A stretch of 14,143 nt of DNA, from contig CAZKDJ010000107.1 of assembly GCA_964551295.1 (NCBI GenBank), positions 1 to 14,143 of the forward strand, given 5' to 3'. The notes beneath the pieces were generated by a model. It was given only the letters and a program-made list of their open reading frames with translations. It searched no databases and had not been told where the DNA came from. Origin of the DNA: JAFGED01 sp964551295 (GTDB taxonomy: Bacteria; Chloroflexota; Anaerolineae; B4-G1). Of this stretch, positions 7,384-14,143 are shown one piece after another. The translations under genes were made by a program, and so were the position numbers. The stretch's first letter is position 1, and each line of letters begins with the position of its first letter.

Positions 7384-8940
7384 TTGGCGGAGGGCTTAAT
7401 CGTAGTAGTTATCTTGACACTAATCACTGTGGCCAGCCGCTGGGTCGTGGCCGGTGATTTGGACATTGCTTCGGCAGTCAGTACTGCAACATCTGTCGGC
7501 ACGTCTGAGATTTTCCCTGCATCGATCACGCCCACTTACACGCCCATTCCTGCACCTACGTGGACCTACACGCCCGTGCCCACAATTGGCCCCACGCCCA
7601 CGCCCGGCCCGACATCTACGCCGACCCATACGCTTACGCCCAGCGCGACGCCCCATCCACCTGACGAGCTGCCCGGAGCGCCGCACGTCGTGACGAGCAC
7701 CGTCGTCACGCCTCAGCCGCTGCCCGTCCCCGGGGCGATCCCGTTGATCGAGCAGCCCGAAGGGGTGATCAACATCGCCTTGCTTGGTTCCGACCAGGTC
7801 GATAAGGACAACCCCGGGCGCACCGACGTGATCATCATCGCCAGCATCGATCCGGCCATCCCCTCGGTTTCGCTCATTTCCGTCCCCCGCGATTTCTACG
7901 CCTGGATTCCCAGCCACGGGTTCAACAAGATCAACACGGCTTACCGGCGCGGGGAGCTCGACCGCTACCCCGGAGGCGGCCCTGAATTGGTCAAGGCCAC
8001 CATCGAGTACAACCTGGGGATACGCATCCACTACTACACACTGGTCGGGTTCGATGGCTTTGTCAAGATCGTGGACACGCTGGGGGGCGTGGACGTGGCC
8101 GTGGAGTGCGCCCTGTCCGACACGTTCCCCGACCCCGATTCGCCCACCGGCCAGACGGACGTGGACTGGGAGCCGGGCATCTACCACCTCGACGGCAAGC
8201 ACGCGCTCTGGTATTCGCGTTCCCGCTGGAGCACCAGTGATTTCGACCGCAACCGCCGTCAACAGCAGGTGCTGCGGGGATTATACCAACAGGTTCTGGC
8301 CCTGGACATCGTTCCCAAGATTCCCCAGTTGTGGGGCGCGCTGAACGAGACGGTGGCCACAGATTTGGGATTGGAGGAGTTGGTCTATTTGGCCAGCCTA
8401 GGCTCGGAGCTGGACTTGGTGGACGTGAAGAGCAGTTTCGTGGGCAAGGACGTTTTGCAGTCGTGGACGGCGCCGAATGGTGCCTGGGTGCTGGTGCCTT
8501 ACTACGAAGCGCTGGGGCCGATGATCGCGGAGGCACTGGAGCCGCCGGCCACAGCGCGCGCGTCACGGCCCGCTTTCCGCGTCGAGGTGTGGAACGCTAC
8601 TTCCCATGACGGCCTGGGGTACGTGGCGGCCGGGCGGCTGCGCTGGGAGGGTTTTGAGGTCACGCATGTCGATCGGGCCGGCTCGGTGTACGAGCGCACG
8701 CAGATTTGGGATTTCACCACCACGTCCAAGGGCTCGCCTCTTCCGCGCTTGATGAATCTCTACTGGCGATCCGCTGGCGATGTTGTCTACGAGCCGGCGG
8801 AGGAGCGCGCGGTGGATTTCCGGGTCATACTGGGCGCCGATTACGACCCTTGCGTTTCGGCACACCGCCGTTGGCAGCCCGAAGAGATGCCCCCCACGGT
8901 GACGCCACTTCCCACTGTCGTTCCGACGCCCACCCCTTGA
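7384..8940 (+). CDS. LytR-CpsA-Psr (LCP) family envelope protein with LytR_C domain
   Basis: A membrane-anchored LCP protein of 518 residues, a family that transfers lipid-linked glycopolymers to peptidoglycan or, in some bacteria, to proteins. The first about 20 residues are a transmembrane helix (LIVVVILTLITVASRWV). A Thr/Pro linker follows at about 45-85. The LCP domain (about 129-385) starts with INIALLGSD and shows the family Arg residues: R146 in GRTD, R169 in SVPRD, and the cluster R289, R291 and R292 in FDRNRRQQQ. The substrate-region motifs FNKINTAY and GIYHLDGKHALWYSRSR are also present. A LytR_C domain (FRVEVWNATSHDGLGYVAA) spans about 397-485, and the protein ends in another short Thr/Pro stretch. 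The coordinates use the first conventional start, TTG. The Shine-Dalgarno site instead points to ACG at 7354, which would add ten residues. The gene has its own promoter-like sequence and converges on kinase 3 with a 27-nt gap. Which polymer is transferred cannot be told. Confidence 0.9.
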   Translation: MAEGLIVVVILTLITVASRWVVAGDLDIASAVSTATSVGTSEIFPASITPTYTPIPAPTWTYTPVPTIGPTPTPGPTSTPTHTLTPSATPHPPDELPGAPHVVTSTVVTPQPLPVPGAIPLIEQPEGVINIALLGSDQVDKDNPGRTDVIIIASIDPAIPSVSLISVPRDFYAWIPSHGFNKINTAYRRGELDRYPGGGPELVKATIEYNLGIRIHYYTLVGFDGFVKIVDTLGGVDVAVECALSDTFPDPDSPTGQTDVDWEPGIYHLDGKHALWYSRSRWSTSDFDRNRRQQQVLRGLYQQVLALDIVPKIPQLWGALNETVATDLGLEELVYLASLGSELDLVDVKSSFVGKDVLQSWTAPNGAWVLVPYYEALGPMIAEALEPPATARASRPAFRVEVWNATSHDGLGYVAAGRLRWEGFEVTHVDRAGSVYERTQIWDFTTTSKGSPLPRLMNLYWRSAGDVVYEPAEERAVDFRVILGADYDPCVSAHRRWQPEEMPPTVTPLPTVVPTPTP

Positions 8941-8967
8941 GGATCAAAAACCGGGTTTCTCTAGTTC

Positions 8968-10137
8968 TTATTTCTGCAACGCCGGCAGGATCAGGCTAAA
9001 CGTGCTGCCGACGCCCCGCTCGCTGGAGACGCGAATCTTGCCCCCGTGTGCATCGAGGACGGCCTTGGACACGTACAACCCCAGGCCGATCCCTCTGATG
9101 TTCGCCGTTCTCTCGACGCGGTAGAAACGGGTAAAGAGCTGTTGCTGAGCGTGCGCCGAGATGCCGATTCCTGTGTCCGTGACGTCGAGAACCACGTTGC
9201 CGCTCTGTTCGTACAACCGCACGGACACGCTGCCGCCTTCCGACGTGTTCTGCCAGGCATTGCGCACCAGGTTCTCGATCACCCACTGCAGGCGTTTTTC
9301 GTCCACGCTGACCTGTGGCAGGCCGTCAGCGATCTCCACACTGAATGCCAGCTGCATGTCGTCCATCTGGAGATACCAGGGTTCTGTGATCTCTTCGACG
9401 AGGGTGGATAGCTGTATGGGATGTCTGTTCAGGGCCAATTCTCCCCGCGCTTCCATCTCGGAGAAATCCAGGAGGGTGTTGATCATGTTCACCAGCGACT
9501 TGGTGTGATGGTGGATCCTCTTTACAAAGTGGCGCTGCTCATCTTCTAGGGCCCCCGTCGCGCCGATGAGCATGAGTTCACTGTAGCCCTTGATCGCCGT
9601 CAAGGGGGTACGCAGCTCGTGCGAGACGTGGGCGACGAAAGCGTCTTTGAGCCGGTCCGCCTCGGCCTCGGCGGTCACGTCCCGCAGCACGACTACTGTG
9701 CCCAGCCGCTCGTCGTCCTTCGATCGAACGGCGGCAGAGTGGGCGCCGATCACTTTTCCGCCCATCTCGAAACGTCGGCGCTCTATGAGCCATGGGTCGG
9801 ATGTCGACGCTTCCTCGTCTGGGTTCTCTGTGACCAACTCTTCGAGGTCGCCGCCCAGGAAGTGATCGGCCATGTCCTGCAGCATGATTTTGGCTGCGTC
9901 GTTCAGGGGGATAAAGTTGTGCTCCAAATCCTCCAGCACCACGCCGTCGCCGATGCTGGCGAGGATCGCCTCCATACGGCCCAGGGCTTCCTCCAGCGCG
10001 CGCGTTCGCTCTGCCAGGCGCCTCGTCGTCTCGTCGAGGGTTGTAGAGGAAGGGTCGATCCCTGCCGGTTTCTGGGGGTCAATTTGCCGTGTAGGATTGC
10101 CTTGGGCTGCGGGCTGTTTCTTTGGTTGTTCTGTCAC
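8968..10137 (-). CDS. Soluble PAS sensor histidine kinase (kinase 3)
   Basis: A cytoplasmic histidine kinase of 389 residues with no membrane segment. After a disordered, polar N-terminus and a short coiled coil (about 33-58, LDETTRRLAERTRALEEAL) comes a PAS domain (about 55-160, with GDGVVLEDLEHNFIPLNDAA). HisKA contains H173 in VSHELRTPLTAIKGYSELM. The HATPase domain has N-box ENLVRNAWQNT (N293), where the usual Lys is Gln, G1 box VTDTGIGISAHA, F-box LFTRFYRVE and G2 box GIGLGLYVSKAV. It ends right after the ATPase domain with no receiver. The GTG start has GGAG (plus-strand 10147-10150 as ctcc) 9 nt upstream, and a promoter lies about 110 nt away. The transcript leader contains a possible hairpin (GGTGTGC at 10178-10184, GCACACC at 10199-10205). 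It is not adjacent to a response regulator, and its signal is unknown. Confidence 0.92.
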   Translation of the reverse strand: MTEQPKKQPAAQGNPTRQIDPQKPAGIDPSSTTLDETTRRLAERTRALEEALGRMEAILASIGDGVVLEDLEHNFIPLNDAAKIMLQDMADHFLGGDLEELVTENPDEEASTSDPWLIERRRFEMGGKVIGAHSAAVRSKDDERLGTVVVLRDVTAEAEADRLKDAFVAHVSHELRTPLTAIKGYSELMLIGATGALEDEQRHFVKRIHHHTKSLVNMINTLLDFSEMEARGELALNRHPIQLSTLVEEITEPWYLQMDDMQLAFSVEIADGLPQVSVDEKRLQWVIENLVRNAWQNTSEGGSVSVRLYEQSGNVVLDVTDTGIGISAHAQQQLFTRFYRVERTANIRGIGLGLYVSKAVLDAHGGKIRVSSERGVGSTFSLILPALQK

Positions 10138-10248
10138 CTACTTACGCTCCGGTTGTATCTGGGTCAAGCCAGCGCTCGGTGTGCCTGTTCCGCGACCAGC
10201 ACACCCCCGTCCCAAGGTGGCTCTACAGCGTCTTTGCAAAGTGTGAAC

Positions 10249-10277
10249 ATTGTACACCAGTGTGGGCGCAAGGTCAA
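10249..10277 (-). promoter_or_regulatory. Putative promoter of histidine kinase 3
   Basis: On the minus strand TTGACC (10277-10272), a 17-bp spacer and TACAAT (10254-10249) form a good housekeeping promoter. CTGGTGTACAAT is identical over 12 bases to the kinase 2 promoter and sits at the same distance from its TTGAC box. The predicted start near 10242 leaves a leader of about 105 nt. Confidence 0.65.
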
Positions 10278-10293
10278 ACAGAGGTAGGGCCTT

Positions 10294-10332
10294 GTCATTC
10301 TTGCGAGAATAGGCGGTTCAGCGTAGAATGAC
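10294..10332. repeat. Short palindrome with GTCATTCT ends
   Basis: GTCATTCT (10294-10301) is exactly complementary to AGAATGAC (10325-10332), with 23 nt between. The same eight bases begin and end the core of the larger element at 10366-10519, so it looks like a reduced or decayed relative. It has no coding capacity. Confidence 0.6.
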
Positions 10333-10365
10333 CCGGTCTTTTGTCAGGCTTTCTGACGGGTGTAG

Positions 10366-10519
10366 TATCTTTTCAAAGTAAAAATGATGCACTGTCATTC
10401 TGAGCGTAGCGAAGAATCTCGTCGTTGCCCGGCAAAAGCTCCTTTGGACAGCAAGGGCGAGATTCTTCGTCGCTGCGCTCCTCAGAATGACGTGTTATCA
10501 AAATCATCCTGAAAAGGTA
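10366..10519. mobile_element. 154-bp MITE-like element with GTCATTCTGAG hairpin core
   Basis: The outer ends TATCTTTTCA (10366-10375) and TGAAAAGGTA (10510-10519) are inverted repeats matching at 9 of 10 positions. They are flanked on both sides by the direct repeat GTAG (10362-10365 and 10520-10523), consistent with a 4-bp target-site duplication. Inside is a long hairpin from GTCATTCTGAG (10394-10404) to CTCAGAATGAC (10481-10491), whose arms extend through AGAATCTCG and CGAGATTCT. GTCATTCTGAG palindromes are a known type of dispersed repeat in many bacterial genomes. No transposase is encoded here. Confidence 0.65.
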
Positions 10520-10581
10520 GTAGAGTGGTTGGGTGCTTAATGTAAATCGTAAGGTTGGGGTGCTAGGATATTAGGGGGTTA

Positions 10582-10648
10582 GACGACATTCGTCGTCCTC
10601 AGCTTGCCGGGTTGCCAAGCTGTTCCAGTCCTGATCCCCAACTGGGGG
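10582..10648 (+). promoter_or_regulatory. Row of hairpins in front of the surface protein gene
   Basis: Three potential stem-loops follow each other before the start codon. They are GACGAC/GTCGTC (10582-10587, 10592-10597), CAGCTTG/CAAGCTG (10600-10606, 10616-10622) and CCCC/GGGG (10636-10639, 10644-10647). The last would cover the GGGGG that serves as Shine-Dalgarno sequence. No known riboswitch class is recognised, and no convincing promoter is seen between 10520 and 10650. Confidence 0.35.
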
Positions 10649-10652
10649 TGTC

Positions 10653-13600
10653 ATGTTCGGATTATCGGAAAAGATTCACCGAGACCTGCTTCGACTGGTG
10701 CTTGCTCTTGTCGGAGGCTCGATTCCCGTCGTGCTTTTGCTGCTCCTGACGGCTTCAGATGTGCAGGCTGCTCCCTTGCCTCGACCGCCAACGGCCATCA
10801 CGCCGGGGACGACCTCCGTCGCCCACACGTCTGCTACTACTCACAGGATGAGGGTCTTTGCCGATGGACGCATCAGCAATCGATTTTACACGTATGATGG
10901 CTATTGGTTCGGCGATCTACGAAATCAAATTGATCAAGACAGCGATAGTCCTGATGCCACAACCATCGCCGTCATGTTCGACCAGCACGCTGCGACGCCC
11001 AATGACGTCGACGTCGGTGCTCAAGGTGAGTTTGTCCCGACGACGCCCATCACCCGCTATACATCTCCGGACAATAACTATCCCAACTACAGCGAGGACA
11101 CCTCTGTGATATATGCCAGTGCGGTGCTCCCGTACCAGATCGCGCAACGAACACTGGCCACGGCCACGAATAACTGCGTGATCATGGAGCTGGACGTTCA
11201 GAACACCGGCGGTGCAGCGCTCACCGGCGGCAAGCTGCTCTACATGGTGGATATTGACGCTGGGTGGGAGGCCGGTACCGATTTGGGGTTCTACGATCCC
11301 GTCCGGCGTCTGGTCGGTCAATCAGACTGGAATACTACGCCCATCATCCTTCCTCTTCCTGGTTATGCGATGGGCATCTCGCTGTTGAAGGGGGATTGGA
11401 GAGGATATGGGATCAATGGGAACACCTACCCTGTTTCGGACGGCCAATTCCAGGCTGAGATGAACACCCCTGCCAATACGATTACCAATGGCGACAACGA
11501 TGTCTCCTGGATCGTGGCCGATGTCCCCGATCTGACCTCTGGTCAGACGGCGCAGTTGGCTTTTGGCATCTGTGCTAAAAACGACACCACCGAGCTCGGG
11601 GCCAGGGAAGAACTGAAGGAGGAGCACGACGAGGCGGTCGATCTCGGCCTGACGGTGGTCAAGACGGTCGATGGCAATTGGACGCGGCGGATCAAGCTGA
11701 CTTTTACCAACACGGCGCAGACCGAGGACTTGATGGACTTTCCCGTGTTGGTGACCTTGGATGCCAGTCGCGTTCATTACACACAGACCCAGGATGCCGG
11801 TCAGGACATTCGCTTCGTCGATCCGGACGGGACGCTGCTGGCCCACGAGATCGAGGCGTGGGATGAGACGGGGACCTCTTATGTGTGGGTGAACGTGCCG
11901 CGGATCGACGGTGGTTCGGATGAGGACTTTATATGGATGTACTATAGCAACCCCAATGCGCCGGACGGCCAGGATTCGGAGGGAGTCTGGGCCAGCAATT
12001 ACCGCATGGTCTATCACCTGGCAGATGGTCCTGGCCCCCCCGGCATGCCGATCCGGGACTCGACTGTCAATAGCTTTGACGGCACGAATCAGGGCAGCGC
12101 GGCGTACGGCAGCGGTTTCATCGCCGGGGCCCGGGATTTTAACGGGACTGGCGACTACATCGACCTGGGTTCAGATCTGGCTGTTCTTAACGGGGTAGGC
12201 CAGGCCACGCTGTCGGCCTGGGTCAGGCCGGATGTTTTGGGGACTCGTCGGGATATCATTGGCGTCTCAATCGGCGGCAGCGGCCCCACCAGTTCTTCTC
12301 GGGCATCGATTTTCCATTGGTGGAATGATGCTGGGGTGGTCGCCCGGTCGCGAGATAGCGAGGCGGCTAGCGTGATTGATACGTCGTCTAATCCCCTTTC
12401 TTCCAACTGGCATTATATCGTCGCCGTTATCGACTATGCCGGCAGCGTTGTCACGATTTACGTCGATGGGCTCCCACTGCCACTTTCAGGCGTTCCAAGC
12501 TTCAACGATCCAGCGACATCTGATACGAATTCTGCCAGCGCCGCCCTGGGGAGTGGAGAGGATGGCAGTGTTTTTTATTTTGACGGACGGATCGACGAGG
12601 CCCGTGTCGCCGCGACGGCTCGCCCGGCCGATTGGGTCGCTGCCCAGTATGCTTCGATGACGGATAGTTTCATCACATATGGTAGCCAAGAGGATACTCT
12701 GGCGACAATTGGCTTTGGGGTTATAGGGGCCCCGTTTACCTATACTGTTATCATCACTAACACTGGCCTGGCCCAGATCTCTGGCGTCGTGGTAACCGAT
12801 GTGGTGCCAAGTGGCGCCGACTACGTCTCCGGCGGTTCGTACAATCCCAGCATCAATACGGTGAGTTGGGTGATTCCAAGCATTACGGCTGCTGAGGCCG
12901 AGTCGGTCACCTTTGTCGTCAGTACGTGCCAGTCGAGCATCATCAACGAATCCTACCGCGCGGTCACCAGCATGCAGGGCATCAGTAGCTCCCATGGAAC
13001 GCCTCTCCTGACGGTGCTCAGGCCGCCCACATTGGAAGCCCAGTTCATTCACAGCCCGCCGATGGCCACGGTGGGGAGCACCGTCTCCTTTACAAGTACC
13101 AGTACGACCGACGGAGGGCCTGTCGTGGCCTGGGGTTGGGATTTCGGCGATAGCGATACGGCGAGCGGTCCGACCGTGAGTCACGCGTACGCCAGCTCTG
13201 GTGACTTTGTCGTCACCTTGACGGTGACCGATACCTGTGGATTTGTGGACGTGGTATCCAAGACGATCACAGCTTATCCGGAAGTGAGTTTCAGCGATGC
13301 TTCCTATACCGTGGGGGAAGGGGATGGCACGGCGACGATCACGGTGACCCTCAATGCTGTGCCGGTCGTGATGGCCACAGTGGACTATGCCACGTCGGAT
13401 GGGACGGCTGCGGCTGGATCGGATTACGTCGCAGCCAGTGGGACGTTGACGTTTACACCTGGCACTGCTATCCGAACCTTTGACGTGACGATCAACGATG
13501 ATGCTATCGATGAGCTTGACGAGACGGTGAACCTGACGCTGAGCGGGGCGGTGAACGCGACCATCGGGGGCACAAATCCGGCGACGCTGACGATCGTGGA

Positions 13601-14143
13601 CGACGACACGGCGGGGGTGAGCGTCAGCCCGACGACGGTGAACGTGACGGAGGGCGGGGCTGGGGACACGTACGACGTGGTGCTGAATAGCCAGCCGACG
13701 GGGGTGGTGACGATCACGTTCGCGACGGGGACGCAGGTCAATGCGATCGCGGCGATCACGTTCGATGACACGAACTGGGACGTGGCGCAGACGGTCGACG
13801 TCAGCGCGGTGAACGACGCGCTGGTGGAGGGAGCGCACGTGGGGACGATCACGCACAGTGCGACGAGCGGGGACGGGAACTATGACGGGATCACCATTGC
13901 GGACGTGACGGTGAACATCACGGACGATGATACCGCCGGGGTGAGCGTGAGCCCGACGACGGTGAGTGTGACGGAGGGCGGGGCTGGGGACACGTACGAC
14001 GTGGTGCTGAATAGCCAGCCGACGGGGGTGGTGACGATCACGTTCGCGACGGGGACGCAGGTCAATGCGATCGCTCCGATCACGTTCGACGACACGAACT
14101 GGGACGTGGCGCAGACGGTCGACGTCAGCGCGGTGGACGACGC
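10653..14143 (+). CDS. Large secreted mosaic surface protein, 5' part (runs off the right edge)
   Basis: An uninterrupted frame of 1163 codons with no stop before the window ends. Residues 1 to about 38 form a signal peptide with basic start, hydrophobic core VVLLLLLTA and a likely cut near VQA/AP. Residues about 70-336 form a domain I do not recognise. DUF2341 follows (about 342-456: RRIKLTFTN, DIRFVDPDGTLLAHEIEAWD, IWMYYSNPN). A LamG/concanavalin-like fold spans about 490-673 (FNGTGDYIDLGS, LSAWVRPD, WHYIVAVIDY, YFDGRIDEARV). Next are a DUF11-like domain (about 690-756, YTVIITNTG), a PKD domain (about 793-876, WGWDFGDSD) and a Calx-beta domain (about 878-985, YTVGEGDGTATITVTL, ending IVDDD). 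Then come 108-residue repeats. This points to an adhesin or extracellular matrix protein, with LamG suggesting glycan binding. The ATG at 10653 has GGGGG five to nine nt upstream, a short spacing, so translation may be weak or regulated. No catalytic domain is seen in this part. Confidence 0.88.
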   Translation, partial: MFGLSEKIHRDLLRLVLALVGGSIPVVLLLLLTASDVQAAPLPRPPTAITPGTTSVAHTSATTHRMRVFADGRISNRFYTYDGYWFGDLRNQIDQDSDSPDATTIAVMFDQHAATPNDVDVGAQGEFVPTTPITRYTSPDNNYPNYSEDTSVIYASAVLPYQIAQRTLATATNNCVIMELDVQNTGGAALTGGKLLYMVDIDAGWEAGTDLGFYDPVRRLVGQSDWNTTPIILPLPGYAMGISLLKGDWRGYGINGNTYPVSDGQFQAEMNTPANTITNGDNDVSWIVADVPDLTSGQTAQLAFGICAKNDTTELGAREELKEEHDEAVDLGLTVVKTVDGNWTRRIKLTFTNTAQTEDLMDFPVLVTLDASRVHYTQTQDAGQDIRFVDPDGTLLAHEIEAWDETGTSYVWVNVPRIDGGSDEDFIWMYYSNPNAPDGQDSEGVWASNYRMVYHLADGPGPPGMPIRDSTVNSFDGTNQGSAAYGSGFIAGARDFNGTGDYIDLGSDLAVLNGVGQATLSAWVRPDVLGTRRDIIGVSIGGSGPTSSSRASIFHWWNDAGVVARSRDSEAASVIDTSSNPLSSNWHYIVAVIDYAGSVVTIYVDGLPLPLSGVPSFNDPATSDTNSASAALGSGEDGSVFYFDGRIDEARVAATARPADWVAAQYASMTDSFITYGSQEDTLATIGFGVIGAPFTYTVIITNTGLAQISGVVVTDVVPSGADYVSGGSYNPSINTVSWVIPSITAAEAESVTFVVSTCQSSIINESYRAVTSMQGISSSHGTPLLTVLRPPTLEAQFIHSPPMATVGSTVSFTSTSTTDGGPVVAWGWDFGDSDTASGPTVSHAYASSGDFVVTLTVTDTCGFVDVVSKTITAYPEVSFSDASYTVGEGDGTATITVTLNAVPVVMATVDYATSDGTAAAGSDYVAASGTLTFTPGTAIRTFDVTINDDAIDELDETVNLTLSGAVNATIGGTNPATLTIVDDDTAGVSVSPTTVNVTEGGAGDTYDVVLNSQPTGVVTITFATGTQVNAIAAITFDDTNWDVAQTVDVSAVNDALVEGAHVGTITHSATSGDGNYDGITIADVTVNITDDDTAGVSVSPTTVSVTEGGAGDTYDVVLNSQPTGVVTITFATGTQVNAIAPITFDDTNWDVAQTVDVSAVDD
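13608..14143 (+). repeat. Tandem 324-bp coding repeats in the surface protein
   Basis: Unit 1 is 13608-13931 (108 codons) and unit 2 starts at 13932 and is cut by the window edge at 14143. Over the 212 shared bases I count 9 differences, several of them silent. Each unit reads from AGVSVSPTT through VTEGG and FDDTNWDVAQTVDVSAV to NITDDD and resembles a Calx-beta-type beta sandwich. More copies probably follow to the right. Confidence 0.85.

Noticed and set aside
7361..7399. GTG at 7361 as the LCP start
   Set aside because: It has a ribosome site upstream but is in another frame and reaches a stop after about a dozen codons.
8941..8967. Bidirectional terminator between the LCP gene and kinase 3
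   Set aside because: AAACC/GGTTT around 8945-8958 has a one-base loop at best and no proper stem plus T-run, so termination here is not supported.
10343..10357. Terminator from GTCAG/CTGAC
   Set aside because: A 5-bp stem with a 5-nt loop exists, but no T-run follows on either strand; it is probably repeat debris.
10294..10519. CRISPR array
   Set aside because: Repeats are inverted, not regularly spaced direct repeats, and there are no spacers or cas genes.
12486..13856. 456-codon minus-strand open frame
   Set aside because: Antisense shadow of the GC-rich surface protein repeats, with Arg/His/Asp-rich composition and no motif.
13608..14143. Assembly duplication rather than real repeats
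   Set aside because: The units differ at several positions, many of them silent, and keep frame exactly, as expected of real tandem domains. Total copy number remains uncertain.

Overview
The window looks like a chromosomal segment from a member of the Chloroflexota, probably Anaerolineae or a neighbouring class. This is inferred from protein style only: histidine kinases with a seven-helix membrane domain followed by GAF and PAS domains, Thr/Pro-rich linkers (TPTPT type) in a LysM protein and a LytR-CpsA-Psr (LCP) protein, and a mosaic surface protein with DUF2341, LamG, DUF11, PKD and Calx-beta-like modules. Palindromic repeats of the GTCATTCTGAG type are also present. No ribosomal RNA or other taxonomic marker is visible, so the assignment is tentative.

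Layout from left to right. Positions 1-802 hold the minus-strand remains of a PAS histidine kinase. It lacks its N-terminus and is split by an 80-bp transposon-like element; a second palindrome of the same kind lies at the window edge. Divergent from it is a plus-strand block: a 7TM-GAF-PAS histidine kinase (962-3361), a longer paralogous kinase with an extra coiled coil (3434-6169), a membrane-anchored double-LysM protein that starts next to the stop of that kinase (6172-7266), and an LCP-family envelope protein (7384-8940, possibly from an ACG codon at 7354). A third, soluble PAS histidine kinase (8968-10137, minus strand) converges on the LCP gene. A repeat-rich intergenic region (about 10250-10580) holds one short palindrome and one 154-bp MITE-like element. 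From 10653 to the right edge runs the 5' part of a very large secreted surface protein, uninterrupted for 1163 codons and ending in near-identical 108-residue repeats.

The intact genes read as an envelope theme. Three sensor kinases sit around a LysM protein that should bind peptidoglycan, an LCP protein that should attach glycopolymers to the wall or to proteins, and a large adhesin-like protein. No response regulator is present, so the kinases must signal to partners elsewhere. Promoter-like sequences come in two visible pairs. Kinase 2 and kinase 3 share a 12-nt block around TACAAT at the same 17-bp distance from TTGAC[T/C]. Kinase 1 and the LCP gene share an extended -10 TGGTATAAT.

The least ordinary signals are: (i) repeat elements at the two ends of the window that share termini but carry different cores; (ii) two 34-nt palindromes whose stems differ in sequence but keep their pairing; (iii) two mutually exclusive inverted repeats over the kinase 2 promoter; (iv) an ACG codon exactly where the LCP start codon should be.
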